Below are positions 21,267 through 31,195 of a stretch of DNA of 64,000 nucleotides, in pieces. The position numbers and the translations under genes were made by a program. The notes beneath the pieces are model-generated. The model searched no databases, was not told where the DNA came from, and saw only the letters and a list, made by a program, of their open reading frames with translations. This DNA comes from Conus ventricosus (lineage: Eukaryota; Mollusca; Gastropoda; Neogastropoda; Conidae): the NCBI GenBank assembly GCA_018398815.1, contig CM031601.1:36036486-36100485 (forward strand), written 5' to 3'. Position 1 is the first letter of the stretch; the number at the start of each line of letters is the position of its first letter.

Positions 21267-21730
21267 ACCCCTAAGAAATCCCCTACATCTTTGAGGATAA
21301 AGCACTATGGTTTGATTTCGAATACTTTGTTTAAAATGTCAAAAAGCTACACTTTGTGCTTTGAAGCTGTGGCAGCTCTGAAGATATGTCACCGGCCCTT
21401 CAGAAAAATTGTTAGCCATCTATGATTTCTAAAATAGAGCATTTGACACACAGGAAGTGATCTGCAAGACGTTTTATAGACATATGTTTGCTCGTCTCTC
21501 TAAGTAGACTCAAGAATTGGCTTCAAAAATAAGAGTAGCCAATGGTCGATTCCTCTCCCTTATTTTTCATTGTTCCTCCACTGGAACTCGCACTAGTAGT
21601 AGGTTATCCATTTGTCAGATTTGGGCATATGTGTCACATTTTAATCCAAGCACAAATTAGCACATTTTATCTTCAGGGATGAAAATGCTCTTGAAGTTTT
21701 ATCAAAAATTGATGTTGCATCGTTTTCCAG

Positions 21731-21912
21731 TTGTGGTGCTGACTGAAGTGGATCGCCTGTCCCGAGATGCGCAGCATGCACTACGTCGCACCATGGAAAA
21801 GTACATGGCAACGTGTCGTCTCATTCTGGTGTGCAACTCCACCAGTAAAGTAATTCCTGCTATCCGCAGTCGTTGTCTGGGAGTGCGGGTAGCAGCTCCC
21901 ACTGAAGAAGAG
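21731..21912 (+). CDS. RFC3: RFC3 exon 4 (Walker B, sensor 1, SRC motif)
   Basis: The acceptor GTTTTCCAG ends at 21730 and the donor GTAGAT starts at 21913. The exon encodes residues 131-191: [20 protein letters not shown] with the RFC3-type Walker B (LTEVD in place of DEAD), sensor 1 around CNSTSK, and the RFC box with IRSRC. Its Ser-Arg-Cys supplies the arginine finger to the neighbouring subunit's ATP site. All these catalytic and trans-acting residues are intact. The phase joins are 1 upstream and 0 downstream. Confidence 0.96.
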
Positions 21913-22211
21913 GTAGATAATATTGGTGCATGGTACATGATAGCTATCCTGTTTATTGGGGTGGGAAGGGAGGAGGGTATGAAGAGAAAAGTAGTGTGCT
22001 TTATTTCATAAATAGAAAAACTTGTTATTTTGGCTTCATGATCATTTCAGTCAAGAAATATATTCCTCTCAAGCTGTCACACAAACAGCTTAATATATGT
22101 ACTAAAGTGATTTCAGTAAAATGTCTGAGCACAGCCGTGAAGATGCCTGACAGTTGAAAACTAACCTTGAGCAGAGTTCAAGGTCGCAATATATGTTGGT
22201 TTTGAAAGTGA

Positions 22212-22244
<33 letters not shown>

Positions 22245-22280
22245 ATTTGTCATGATCATCAGGATTCATAAGCTTGTGTA

Positions 22281-22800
22281 TTGTTATTATTATTATAATG
22301 AATACTTGTATAGCGCCTATTCTCGGCTAGAGACCAAGCTGTAAGCACTTTACAATCCACACTCATTTACACAACGGGCTGCCTACCTGGGTAGTGCCGA
22401 CTGAAGAACTGCCAGCTGGCGCTTCATTCAGTTGTTTCCAGTGTCATCCAGTCCATATCGTTCACTCACTTTGTTTTTTCCGCCATTCTTTCTATTTCTC
22501 ACGCAGGGTGCATGCTATGTGTAACTGTGTCATCCATACCAGTGGCCAAACTGGCCTTCTCTTCCGAAAGTTGGTGATAGGATTTTACGTGTGTGCAAGA
22601 TGTTTTGCGTGCTTTCATGCATGGAACATCAGTTTATAGTCTCATTCAAAGGACTTTTGGGAAATGGAGTCAGAACCAATGTTAACTCCTAGGGAAAAAT
22701 CCCCCTGTACCGAAACGGCCTGGCGGAGATTCAAACCTGCAACCCCAGGATCACCAAGATTACCAGTCTGGCGCTCTACCAAATGAGCTATTCTGGCCCC
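22281..22800 (-). mobile_element. tRNA-derived SINE, minus strand
   Basis: Reading the minus strand from 22800, a tRNA-like head carries a box A match (TAGCTCATTTGG, 22790-22779) and a box B match (GGTTTGAATCT, 22737-22727). A ~400 bp body follows, containing the CTTGTATAGCGCC motif seen in SINE/LINE tails, ending in an ATT-repeat tail at 22281-22297. The head has lost tRNA integrity: no matching acceptor stem was found. It is therefore a SINE head rather than a tRNA gene. It lies in RFC3 intron 4. Confidence 0.65.
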
Positions 22801-23658
22801 CAGCTATTCAGGTTTAGTGCGTGTGTCAGAATGAACTTTGTTTTCTTCACAGAAGTTTTGGAGTTATATACTAAGCAACATGAGTTTAGGGCTGAAACGC
22901 TCATGTTAGGGTGTCTTGAGATCTGCTATCAAGCCCTCCCTGGAATTTCTTCCTATCTACCATGTCAGACTGTCTGCAAGCTTGGTCAGTTTGCTTGTTC
23001 TGTGACTGTTTGGGCCGATGTTCATGGCTGATGTGGTATGATGCTCAACCAAAGTGTTTTGCATTTCCAGCCCAAGCATGGAGCTGTGAGTGCTGTTCTG
23101 TGTACTGGCAAATGTTGTACAAGATGACTCATCAGGGTTTTGCTAGTGTCCTGAATCTTGAATGCGTTGTGCGCAGTCTGCGGTGGACACCAAACCCGCT
23201 ACCAAGTCTTTCACTGTTCTTACCCTCACTCTGCCTCCCTCTATACATAGCAAAGTGTAGCCTAAACCACTCAGATACTTAAAGTCCTGTGTAAGTGTAT
23301 GTTTTAATGTATCCTTATTCTTCTGCATCAGACCTTTTTCACTGGCCTGACTCTTTCAGCGCTGGTGAATTGATAATGCTGTAATGATGCTTGGACCTAT
23401 GTAGTTTTTGTGCGCCAATATAACATATGCTACAAAAAGGCTAATTGTTGTGTGTTTTGAAATCAGAATTTGTTCATAAAAACTTTATTTATTTGCCTTT
23501 GAATTGCCAGAGCAACGAGAAAATAGTTTCAGAAATGATGAAGCAATAATCTTTGAAAGAGCATGACTGCAAAATTAGCTGATTTAAAAGATGATGCATT
23601 CCTGAGGAGCTGACACGGAAAGAGTTAAAGTTGATCTCATCATTTACTGTGGTTTCAG

Positions 23659-23795
23659 ATTGTGCAGATTTTGCAGACAGTGTGTAAGAAAGAGGGACTC
23701 AACTTGCCTCTTGACCTGGCCAAACGCATTGCAGACAGGAGTCAAGGCAACCTGCGCAGGGCCATCCTCATGTGTGAAGCCTGCAAAGTGCAACA
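23659..23795 (+). CDS. RFC3: RFC3 exon 5 (lid / sensor 2 region)
   Basis: The acceptor TGGTTTCAG ends at 23658 and the donor GTATGT starts at 23796. It encodes residues 192-236 plus two bases of Gln237: IVQILQTVCKKEGLNLPLDL, then the sensor-2 motif GNLRRAIL (residues 221-228) and CEACKVQ. This is the AAA+ lid subdomain of RFC3. The next exon completes the Gln codon (CA|A) and continues with YPF, matching the family. Confidence 0.96.
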
Positions 23796-24464
23796 GTATG
23801 TTTTTTTTCTTTTTAATTCAAAGGCAAATTCAAAGGCAATTTTTAGCACCCTATGGGCAAACTGTGACATGCCTGTTTGTTTTGTGTTTTTCGTCTTTGT
23901 TTCTTGTATGCACATGCAAGTGTCTTTAAAATCTTAAAGGGAAACTGCACAGGTTATGAGCTAGACCATTTACGTGTGCACAGTTCTTTTCCATAACTTG
24001 GAAGCGATGGTTTGTCTGTGATGGTGGTGTTTTGAGGCAGGTGAGAGGTTGCTCTTACCTTAATGCTGGGAAACAGAATAACACTGATTTTACTTGCTTG
24101 AGGTATGAAACACAGTCAGTGAAGACTTGAGAGACTACTGTATGTAAATGTATAAACAAACGGGGACTGTTACGCAGCTGTTCACGAGAAACGATGCTTT
24201 TTTGACTGTTCATAATAATCGTGAAACTAGATGAAGCCTGTGCAACTTTACAACTGTAACACTGAAAGCAAGTCAGGGTTATTTGTATTGCTTTCAGCAC
24301 TAAGATGTGAAGCTCACATCATATTGTATTTTGATTTGGTTGGTTGGTTTTTGTACTCCCAGTTCTTATAGAACAGGGGAGTACTTTACAATGGGAATGA
24401 AGAAATGCTGTGTGTGTGTCTGTCCGTCCGTCCGTCCGTGATCAAAATGTGTTCCACTCGCTCC

Positions 24465-26625
24465 AGACAAAACTACTGGGCTGATCTTTCTGAACATTTG
24501 TAGGTATGTTCATTATGGGTCAAGGATGATGCCCGATGTGTTATTTTACCGTTATGGCCGTTCGTAACGGCCAATAACGGTTTTCGCTCTTTTTGGAATA
24601 TCTTAGAAGGTACTTGGCCGATCTCTCTAAAAATTAGTAGGCATGTTCATTATGGGTCATGGATGATGCCCGATGTGTTATTTTACCGTTAAGGTCGTTA
24701 CTAAAGGCCATAATGGCCCATAATGGTATACCTTCTTTATGGAATATCTTAGAAAGTACTTGGCTGATCTCTTTGAAAATTTGAAGGTATGTTCATTATG
24801 GGTCACAGATTATGCCCTTAGTTTTATTTCACCGTTATAGCCGTTACTAACGGCCCATAACAGTTTTTCTTTTTTTATGGAATATCTCAGAAAGTACTTG
24901 GCCGATATTTCTGAGAATTTGAAGGTATGTTTATCATGGGTCACAGATGATGCCCGACGTGTTATTTTACCGTTATATCCGTTACTAATGGCCATAACGG
25001 CCCATGAAGGTTTTCTTTCTTTATGGAAAATCTCAGAAAGTACTCGCCCGATCTTTCTGAAAATTTGTAGGCATGTTCATTATGGGTCAAGGATGATGCC
25101 TGTTGTGTTATTTTACCGTTATAGCCGTTACCAACGGCCATAACAGCCCATGACGGTTTTCCTTCTTTATAGAACATCTCAAAGTCTTGGCCGATCTTTC
25201 TGAAAATTTGTAGGCATATTCTTTATGGGTCACGGATCATGCCCGATGTGTTATTTTACTGTTAGAGTTGTTACTAACGGCTATAAAGGCCCATAACGGT
25301 TTTTCTTCTTTATGGAATATCGCAGAAAGTACTTGGCCGATCTTTCTGAACATTTGTACGTTTGTTCATTATGGGACATGGATGATGCTCGATGTGTTAT
25401 TTTAACCGTTATAGCTGTTAGTAATGGCTATAACAGACGATAACGTTTTTTTTCTTTATGGAATATCTTTGAAAGTACTTGGCCGATCTTTCTGAAAATG
25501 TGAAGATATGTTCATTATTGGTAACGGATGATGCCTGATGTGTTATTTAAACCATTATAGCCGTTAATAACAGCTATAATGGTCCATAATGCTTTTTTAT
25601 ATTATGGAATATCTCAGAAAGTACTTGGCCGATCTTTCTGAAAATTTGTAGGCATGTTCATTATGGGTCACGGATCATGCCCGATATTTTACTTTACCGT
25701 TATAGCCGTTACTAATGGCCCATAACAGTTTTCTTTTTTAGGAAAATCTCAGAAAGTACATAGCCGATCTTTCTGAAAATTTGTAGGTTTGCTCCTTATG
25801 GGTCACGGATCATGCCCGATTAGTTATTTTACTGTTATAGCCGTTACTAACGGCCATAATGGCCCATAATGGTTTTCTTTGTTTATAGAATATCTCAAAA
25901 AGTACTCGGCCAATCTTTCTGAAAATTTGTAGGTATGTTCATTATGGGCCACGGATGATGTCCGATGTGTTATTTTAACTGTTATAGCCGTTAGTAACGG
26001 CTGTAATGGCCCATAACGGTTTTTCTTCTTTATGGAATAGCTTAGAAAGTACTTGGCCGATCTTTCTGAAAATTTGAAGATATGTTCGTTATGGGTCACG
26101 GATGATGCCCGATGTGTTATTTTACCGTTATATCCGTTACTAATGGCTATAACAGCCCATAATGGTTTTTCTTCTTTATGGAATATCTTAGAAAGTACTT
26201 GGCCGATCCTTCTGAAAATTTGTAGATATGTTTATCATGGGTTACGGATCATGCCCAATGTTTTCTTTTACTGTTATAGCCGTTACTAATGGCTATAACG
26301 GCCATAACCATTTTTGTTCTTTATGGAATATCTTAGAAAGTACTTGTCCAATCTTTCTGAAAATTTGTACGTATGTTCATTATGGGTCATGGATCATGCC
26401 CGGTGTTTTATTTTACCATTATAGCCATTACTAACGGCTATAACGGCCCATAACAGTTTTCTTCTTCATGGAAAATCTCAAAGTCTTTGGCCGATCTTTC
26501 TGAAAATTTGAAGGTATGATCATTATGGGTTACAGATGATGGCTCATGTTTACCAGAATAGCCGTTACTAACGGCTATAATGGCCCCAAACGGTTTTTCC
26601 TCTTTATGGAATATCTCACGCATAT
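24465..26625. repeat. ~144 bp satellite array, about 15 copies, in RFC3 intron 5
   Basis: The GGCCGATCTTTCTGAAAATT-type motif recurs at about 24482, 24620, 24765, 24902, 25046, 25191, 25340, 25485, 25630, 25765, 25910, 26057, 26204, 26350 and 26492, a spacing of about 137-149 bp. Each unit continues with GTTCATTATGGGTCA, GATGATGCCCGATGTGTTAT and a palindromic core in which CCGTTATAGCCGTTA faces TAACGGCTATAACGG. Units differ by many substitutions and small indels. Unit lengths are not consistently multiples of three, so ORFs through the array are incidental. Confidence 0.92.
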
Positions 26626-27365
26626 TCAAGATAAACTGGGAATACGTTTATATGTTTTGCATCTTGTTACTTTGTTTGCTTTTTGTTTCTTTCTAAGAAT
26701 GGTAAAGATGACTTCTCCGGTATTTTATTGCATTTTATTAACATTTGATCCTGTAAGCTGGATGTTGGTTTGAGATCTGTGTGCCTATATACATCTACAT
26801 TTATATCTGTCTGTCCATGTGAAGGAAACTGTTCGGACTAAATTATCCATTTGTTTAAGCCACCTCTCAGGCCAACCATTAACCAAAGGTAATGTGCATT
26901 TGATTGTACTCTTTGTTTTTCAACAGAAATGCTGTGTGGCTGGCTTGCTTGTTTGTTCCACTTGCTCAGTAACCCTGAGAGAGGGTCCTGGATGGTTGGC
27001 TAGGCGACACTCGGCAGTGATTATTACTTCCTAAAAATTAGAGGGTCAGATTTTATGAGAAAAACTTATTTCCAAATTTTCAGGGAGTCATGAGAATACT
27101 TATAATTGCTTGAAAATGCAATGAAAACAACATGTGTACACACACTCGCGCATGCATACATGCTCTGGCTCATACACGTAAATACATAGAGAAAGAGGCA
27201 GAAATAGATAAGAAAAGAGATGCTAATAATGAAGTTAATAGAACACTCCAGATAATGCCAAATATTATTCTGGTTTGTGTTCCAATGTTAATAAATGAAT
27301 AAATGTGAGCAGACACTATCAGGATTTTAATCATGAATCTTGGTAAGTAAGAATGTAGGTTTCTG

Positions 27366-27860
27366 GATTCAACATTGGAAAAGTAGTTAAGGACTAAGAA
27401 TCAAAACTTACTTGGAGAATATTTCGACAGGATCGCCCTGTCTTCATCAGCTCATTGTTGCTGTTGTGGCAGCGAGGCCTGGTGGGGCAACTGTTGTGTG
27501 GGGTGAACGGTTGTCAGGATCAGATTGTAGATAGGGGAAGTTCAAAGCCTTTATTTCTGTTCAGGCTGGGGCTTCTGGTCTTGATTTCAATGGCTTCTGT
27601 AACTTTTAAAACTTTTTTTTAAAGTTAAAGAAGCCATCGAAATCAAGACCAGTCGCCCCAGTCTGAACAGAGATAAAGGCTTTGAACTTCCCCCTATCTA
27701 CAATCTGATCCTGACAACCGTTCACCCCACACAACAGTTGCCCCACCAGGCCTCGCTGCCACAACAGCAACAGTGAGCTGATGAAGACAGGGCGATCCTG
27801 TCGAAATATTCTCCAAGTAAGTTTTGATTCTTAGTCCTTAACTACTTTTCTAATGATGAA
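27366..27860. repeat. Large inverted repeat (foldback), Penelope-like termini
   Basis: Two arms of about 235 bp, 27366-27603 and 27624-27860, are about 97% complementary and separated by a ~20 bp AT-rich spacer. The right arm, read forward, encodes EAIEIKTSRPSLNRDKGFEL. That resembles the C-terminal end of the GIY-YIG endonuclease of Penelope-like elements. It is followed by a CTGATGAAGACAGGGCGATC tail common near the ends of those elements. I infer an inverted pair of 5'-truncated Penelope-like ends. It lies in RFC3 intron 5. Confidence 0.8.
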
Positions 27861-28694
27861 TCTTGATAAGTTGGATGTCCTCTTATCGTATCTTATCTTT
27901 GATTATTATCACAGAATTTCCACAATGCAAGCCATTTCCGTCAGTGTTGAAATATATGTTTGCTTGACCTTATTCCAGTCACCATGTAATGATCATTGAT
28001 GCCCGGTGACAAGAAACAATTGTTGAATATTTGTGGAATTTTGGACAAAACTATGTAGATTAGCCACTCTTGCACTGTGGCCACTCTTGCACTGTGCACA
28101 ACACATTCATATGCCCATAATGGACCCATTTTGATTATCCGAACCAGTTATGTTGCAAAGAGCACTCAAGTTAGGTTCCATTCACTGGATTATCGCCTGT
28201 AAGCCACAGCTGAGCTGTTGATTTTGATTTCAAAAAGCTTGATTTCATACAGTTTCCCATGCTTTTTGCACTTCGCCTAATCACGTGATCTGGTAGTCCG
28301 ACCATAGACTGGGTAGTCTATTTCAACGACTCTTGCTGGTTTTCAGTAGAGACAGTTCTGAAGTAGAAGTTGTTCATCAATGTGGAATGTTCTAAAATGT
28401 CAAAAAAGCTACATTTTCACAGCTTCGATTGTGATGGGAATCAGACAAAAGTGCTTTTGCGTAACATGCTTTTCAGAGGTGTAATACATACTGGACAAAA
28501 TCACAGTAAATTTGGTATGTTTTAGTGAGGCACTAGCCTGGGGCACTGGCCTGAATTCCAATGCATCAGATGGGAATTTTATGCATCAGAGACACATATT
28601 TGTGTACAATAGTTATCACTGCTAGGATTACAGTGAAACCATCTGCTGTGTGTGACCCCCTTACCTGCCCTTGGTTCACACTGTAATGTTTTAG

Positions 28695-28793
28695 ATACCC
28701 ATTCAGTGCGGACCAGGATGTATCTGAGCCAGACTGGGAGGTGTTCCTGCGTGACACGGCTACCATGATAGTTCAGGAGCAGTCGCCTCACAG
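28695..28793 (+). CDS. RFC3: RFC3 exon 6 (collar-domain start)
   Basis: The acceptor TGTTTTAG ends at 28694. It completes Gln237 and encodes YPFSADQDVSEPDWEVFLRD, then TATMIVQEQSPHR, matching the RFC3 segment that leads from the AAA+ module into the collar. The donor is most likely GTCGGT at 28794 (phase 2 in Arg); GTGAAG at 28798 is an alternative that would add one residue. About 86 residues of the collar (family length near 356) remain. No exon for them was recognised up to 64000. Confidence 0.92.
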
Positions 28794-28914
28794 GTCGGTG
28801 AAGCCTGGTAACACATTGGCTAAGAACAGCTTGATATTACAGGGGTTCTGGAAATTGTGTTTTTGAAAATTCCTAGTTCTGATTATTGACTTGTTTGTTG
28901 CTTACTGGTGTTTT

Positions 28915-28991
28915 TTGTTGTTCATGCATATGGCCCTTTGCGGTCGGCTGGGCTATAAGCAACATTATCTTATCTTATCTTGTTGTTCATG
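28915..28991 (+). mobile_element. 53 bp 5'-truncated Nimb insertion with 12 bp target duplications
   Basis: 28927-28979 is the terminal 50-odd bases of the Nimb family: GGCCCTTTGCGGTCGGCTGG, then GGCTATAAGCAACATTATC and TTATC repeats. TTGTTGTTCATG occurs exactly on both sides (28915-28926 and 28980-28991). The reverse transcription evidently stopped after about 50 nt. Confidence 0.88.
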
Positions 28992-29109
28992 TCATGGATT
29001 GTCCGCCGTTTCCGCTGTTTTTCGCTTTTTGAATCGCGTGTCCGCCGAGAAATTTTCGTCTCCGCCAAATTTTTTTTGTGTGAAAAAAAACGAAAGTCGG
29101 ACAGATCAC

Positions 29110-29615
29110 AAGGGATCAAATGTGTTTATTCTCGAACAGTCCAGTTTTAAACCTTATCTATCTGCAAACTCCAATGGAACAACTAGTATTGAATAAAAGT
29201 AGCACCAGGAGTGGCGGTCAGTGTTATACCATACCTGCATCAAATATTGACAGCCACTTACATTCTTTTTATCCCAGTTCTGTACGGCTGTGGAACTCAC
29301 TGCCGGGTGCCATCAAGATTGCCACAAATGCAATCTCTTTTAAAAAACAAATTGATACAACAGTTTTGAGATCTGCATATTGATGTTTTTCTATTTTTTA
29401 CTTCCCAGATATTTTACTGTTAACTGGGCCTGAATTTGGCCATTGCTTTTAACTTCTTGAATATCGAGTGCGACCCCTTGTTGCCAAATTTGCTCCAGGG
29501 GCCAACAGTCTGAGTCGCACTATTTTATGTTATTTTTTTTACTTTTTAACATGCGCGCTGGTGACCTACTCGTTTTTGAGTGAACCAGTATTTTAGGAAG
29601 AAGAAGAAGAAGAAA
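29110..29615 (+). mobile_element. 5'-truncated LINE 3' end
   Basis: The frame to the stop at 29381-29383 ends with SHLHSFYPSSVRLWNSLPGA and SFKKQIDTT. This is the S.F..S.R.WN.LP...FK ending of CR1/L2-like ORF2 proteins. A ~230 bp 3' UTR follows, with GGGCCTGAATTTGGCCATTG, and a GAA-repeat tail near 29598-29615. Only the last ~80 codons are present. Confidence 0.65.
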
Positions 29616-29719
29616 CCGTTCACCAACCAATCAGCCAATGACTGACTTCCTTGTATTCACTTGCGATTGTCTTATCCAATGAGTCGCCTTTTTCAAAATA
29701 TGCCACTCCACTTGATTCA

Positions 29720-30003
29720 CGAAAAGGGCGAATGGCAGAAAATTCCTGACTCCAGGGTCATTTGTTGACGATTGGGATCGTCGAAAGCCATGGACGTGGG
29801 CATGGATCGACCATACTCTGAATGGTGAAAGAGTTGGCGATTTTCTTCTCAAGATTCGTGAGCCGGGGAGTGCTTTTTTTTACCCTTTGTCAATCAAGCG
29901 TCCAGTATGCGGCTAAGGGCCGAATTGCCTTGGAGAACCACATGGGCACAACGAAACATTTCAGCACCTGAGGAAGCTTGGGAAGCAATGCTCGAATCGA
30001 TGG
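29720..30003 (+). pseudogene. BED-like zinc-finger fragment of a transposase-type protein
   Basis: One frame reads DWDRRKPWTWAWIDHTLNGE and VGDFLLKIREPGSAFF. After the T-run at 29873-29880 a shifted frame reads CQSSVQYAAKGRIALENHMG and TTKHF, a C...G..AL..H....H finger found at the N-terminus of hAT-like or domesticated transposase proteins. The frameshift, a loss of one expected Cys and a stop after KHFST indicate decay. A relation to the fragment at 32937 is possible because both resemble parts of one protein family. Confidence 0.4.
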
Positions 30004-30018
30004 TAACTAAACTTTTGT

Positions 30019-30026
30019 TATGCTCT

Positions 30027-30090
<64 letters not shown>
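30019..30090. repeat. (CT)n microsatellite
   Basis: CT/TCTC repeats with one interruption. The region just after it (30091-30173) shares GTTCAGCACCTTCAGT and TGCATTATTTGTAACCG with 30270-30320, a local duplication of about 100 bp around the microsatellites. Confidence 0.92.
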
Positions 30091-30095
<5 letters not shown>

Positions 30096-30173
30096 TCAGC
30101 ACCTTCAGTATAAATGTTTTGTTTTTGCATTATTTGTAACCGTAATGGACTAAATGAGTAAATTATCTTCACT

Positions 30174-30260
30174 CTCTCTCTCCCTCTCCTCTCTCTCCCT
30201 CTCCTCTCTCTCACAGTCTCTCTCTCTCTCTCTTTGAGTCCCCCCCCCTCTCTCTCTCTC
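30174..30260. repeat. CT-rich microsatellite
   Basis: TCTC/CCTCTC repeats with a CCCCCCCC interruption; part of the same locally duplicated block as 30019-30090. Confidence 0.88.
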
Positions 30261-30414
30261 TCTCTTTGTCGTTCAGCACCTTCAGTGTAAATGTTTGTTT
30301 TTGCATTATTTGTAACCGTTATGGACTAAATAAATAAATTATCTCGACTCCCTCTCTCCCTCCCCACTTTCTCTCAGTCTCTCTCTTTGAGTTTTTCCCT
30401 CTCTTTATCTATTG

Positions 30415-30483
<69 letters not shown>

Positions 30484-30508
30484 CTGTGTGTGTGTGTGTG
30501 TGTGTGTA
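30415..30508. repeat. (CT)n-(GT)n compound microsatellite
   Basis: About 35 CT repeats followed by about 12 GT repeats. Confidence 0.95.
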
Positions 30509-30744
30509 GAATTGTCTCAGTTTCTTCCTGTGTCTGCCCATCTTATCATTTTGAACTTGAATTAGATTGTATCTGCCTGTTGTCCACTCTGACACAGTAA
30601 TATGATGTGCAAACCAGTGCACTACCAAACGTGTTCAGCCACTGGTTTTAGTATAGGTTATTTATTGACACTGGACATCGCAGATTGAGAGGGTAACCAT
30701 AAACTCAGAATTTTCTTTGTTTTTCTGCAACTGTTGGTTTAATT

Positions 30745-31195
30745 TTATTTTCCAGGCCCAGAACCTCTGCCCGGATTTTGATTATTTTTCTCCGTCACCT
30801 GATTTTATTTCCAGGCCCATGACCTCGGCCTGAATTTTTCTTAATTTTCTTGTCTGTTGCCTGATTCAATTTTCCAGGCCCTGGGCCTCTGCCCAAATTT
30901 TTCATGATCTGTCACTGTCTGGTGCCTAGTTTCATTGTCCAGGACAGGACCTTTGCCCAGAATTTCTTTTGTTTGCTCTGACCGTTCTGTCATTTTATTT
31001 TCTAAGCCCTGAACCTCTGCCCGAATTTTTCTTTTTTCTTCGACCTGTTGCCTGATTTCATTTTTCAAGCCCATGACCCCTGCCCAAGTTTATATTTTCT
31101 CGCCAGATGTTGCCTAATTTTTTTTATCCAGGCCTGGGACCTCTGCCCATTTTTTTTTCTTTTTTTTTCTCTCTCAGTCTGTTGCCTAATTTTAC
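30745..31195 (+). repeat. Tandem array of ~65 bp units with TTTCCAGGCC motif
   Basis: About seven units of 60-75 bp each contain a GCCTGATTTCATTTTCCAGG-like start, then CCATGACCTCTGCCC and AATTTTTCTT. The repeated polypyrimidine-CAG block resembles a 3' splice site. Units are diverged. No coding content was found. Confidence 0.8.

Noticed and set aside
22727..22800. Possible tRNA gene on the minus strand
   Set aside because: Boxes A and B are present, but I could not pair an acceptor stem and the sequence continues into a ~400 bp body with an ATT tail, so it is a SINE head.
24877..26773. Overlapping frames of 60-90 codons with similar peptides
   Set aside because: They follow the ~144 bp satellite; unit lengths vary by non-multiples of three and no start or family resemblance is consistent.
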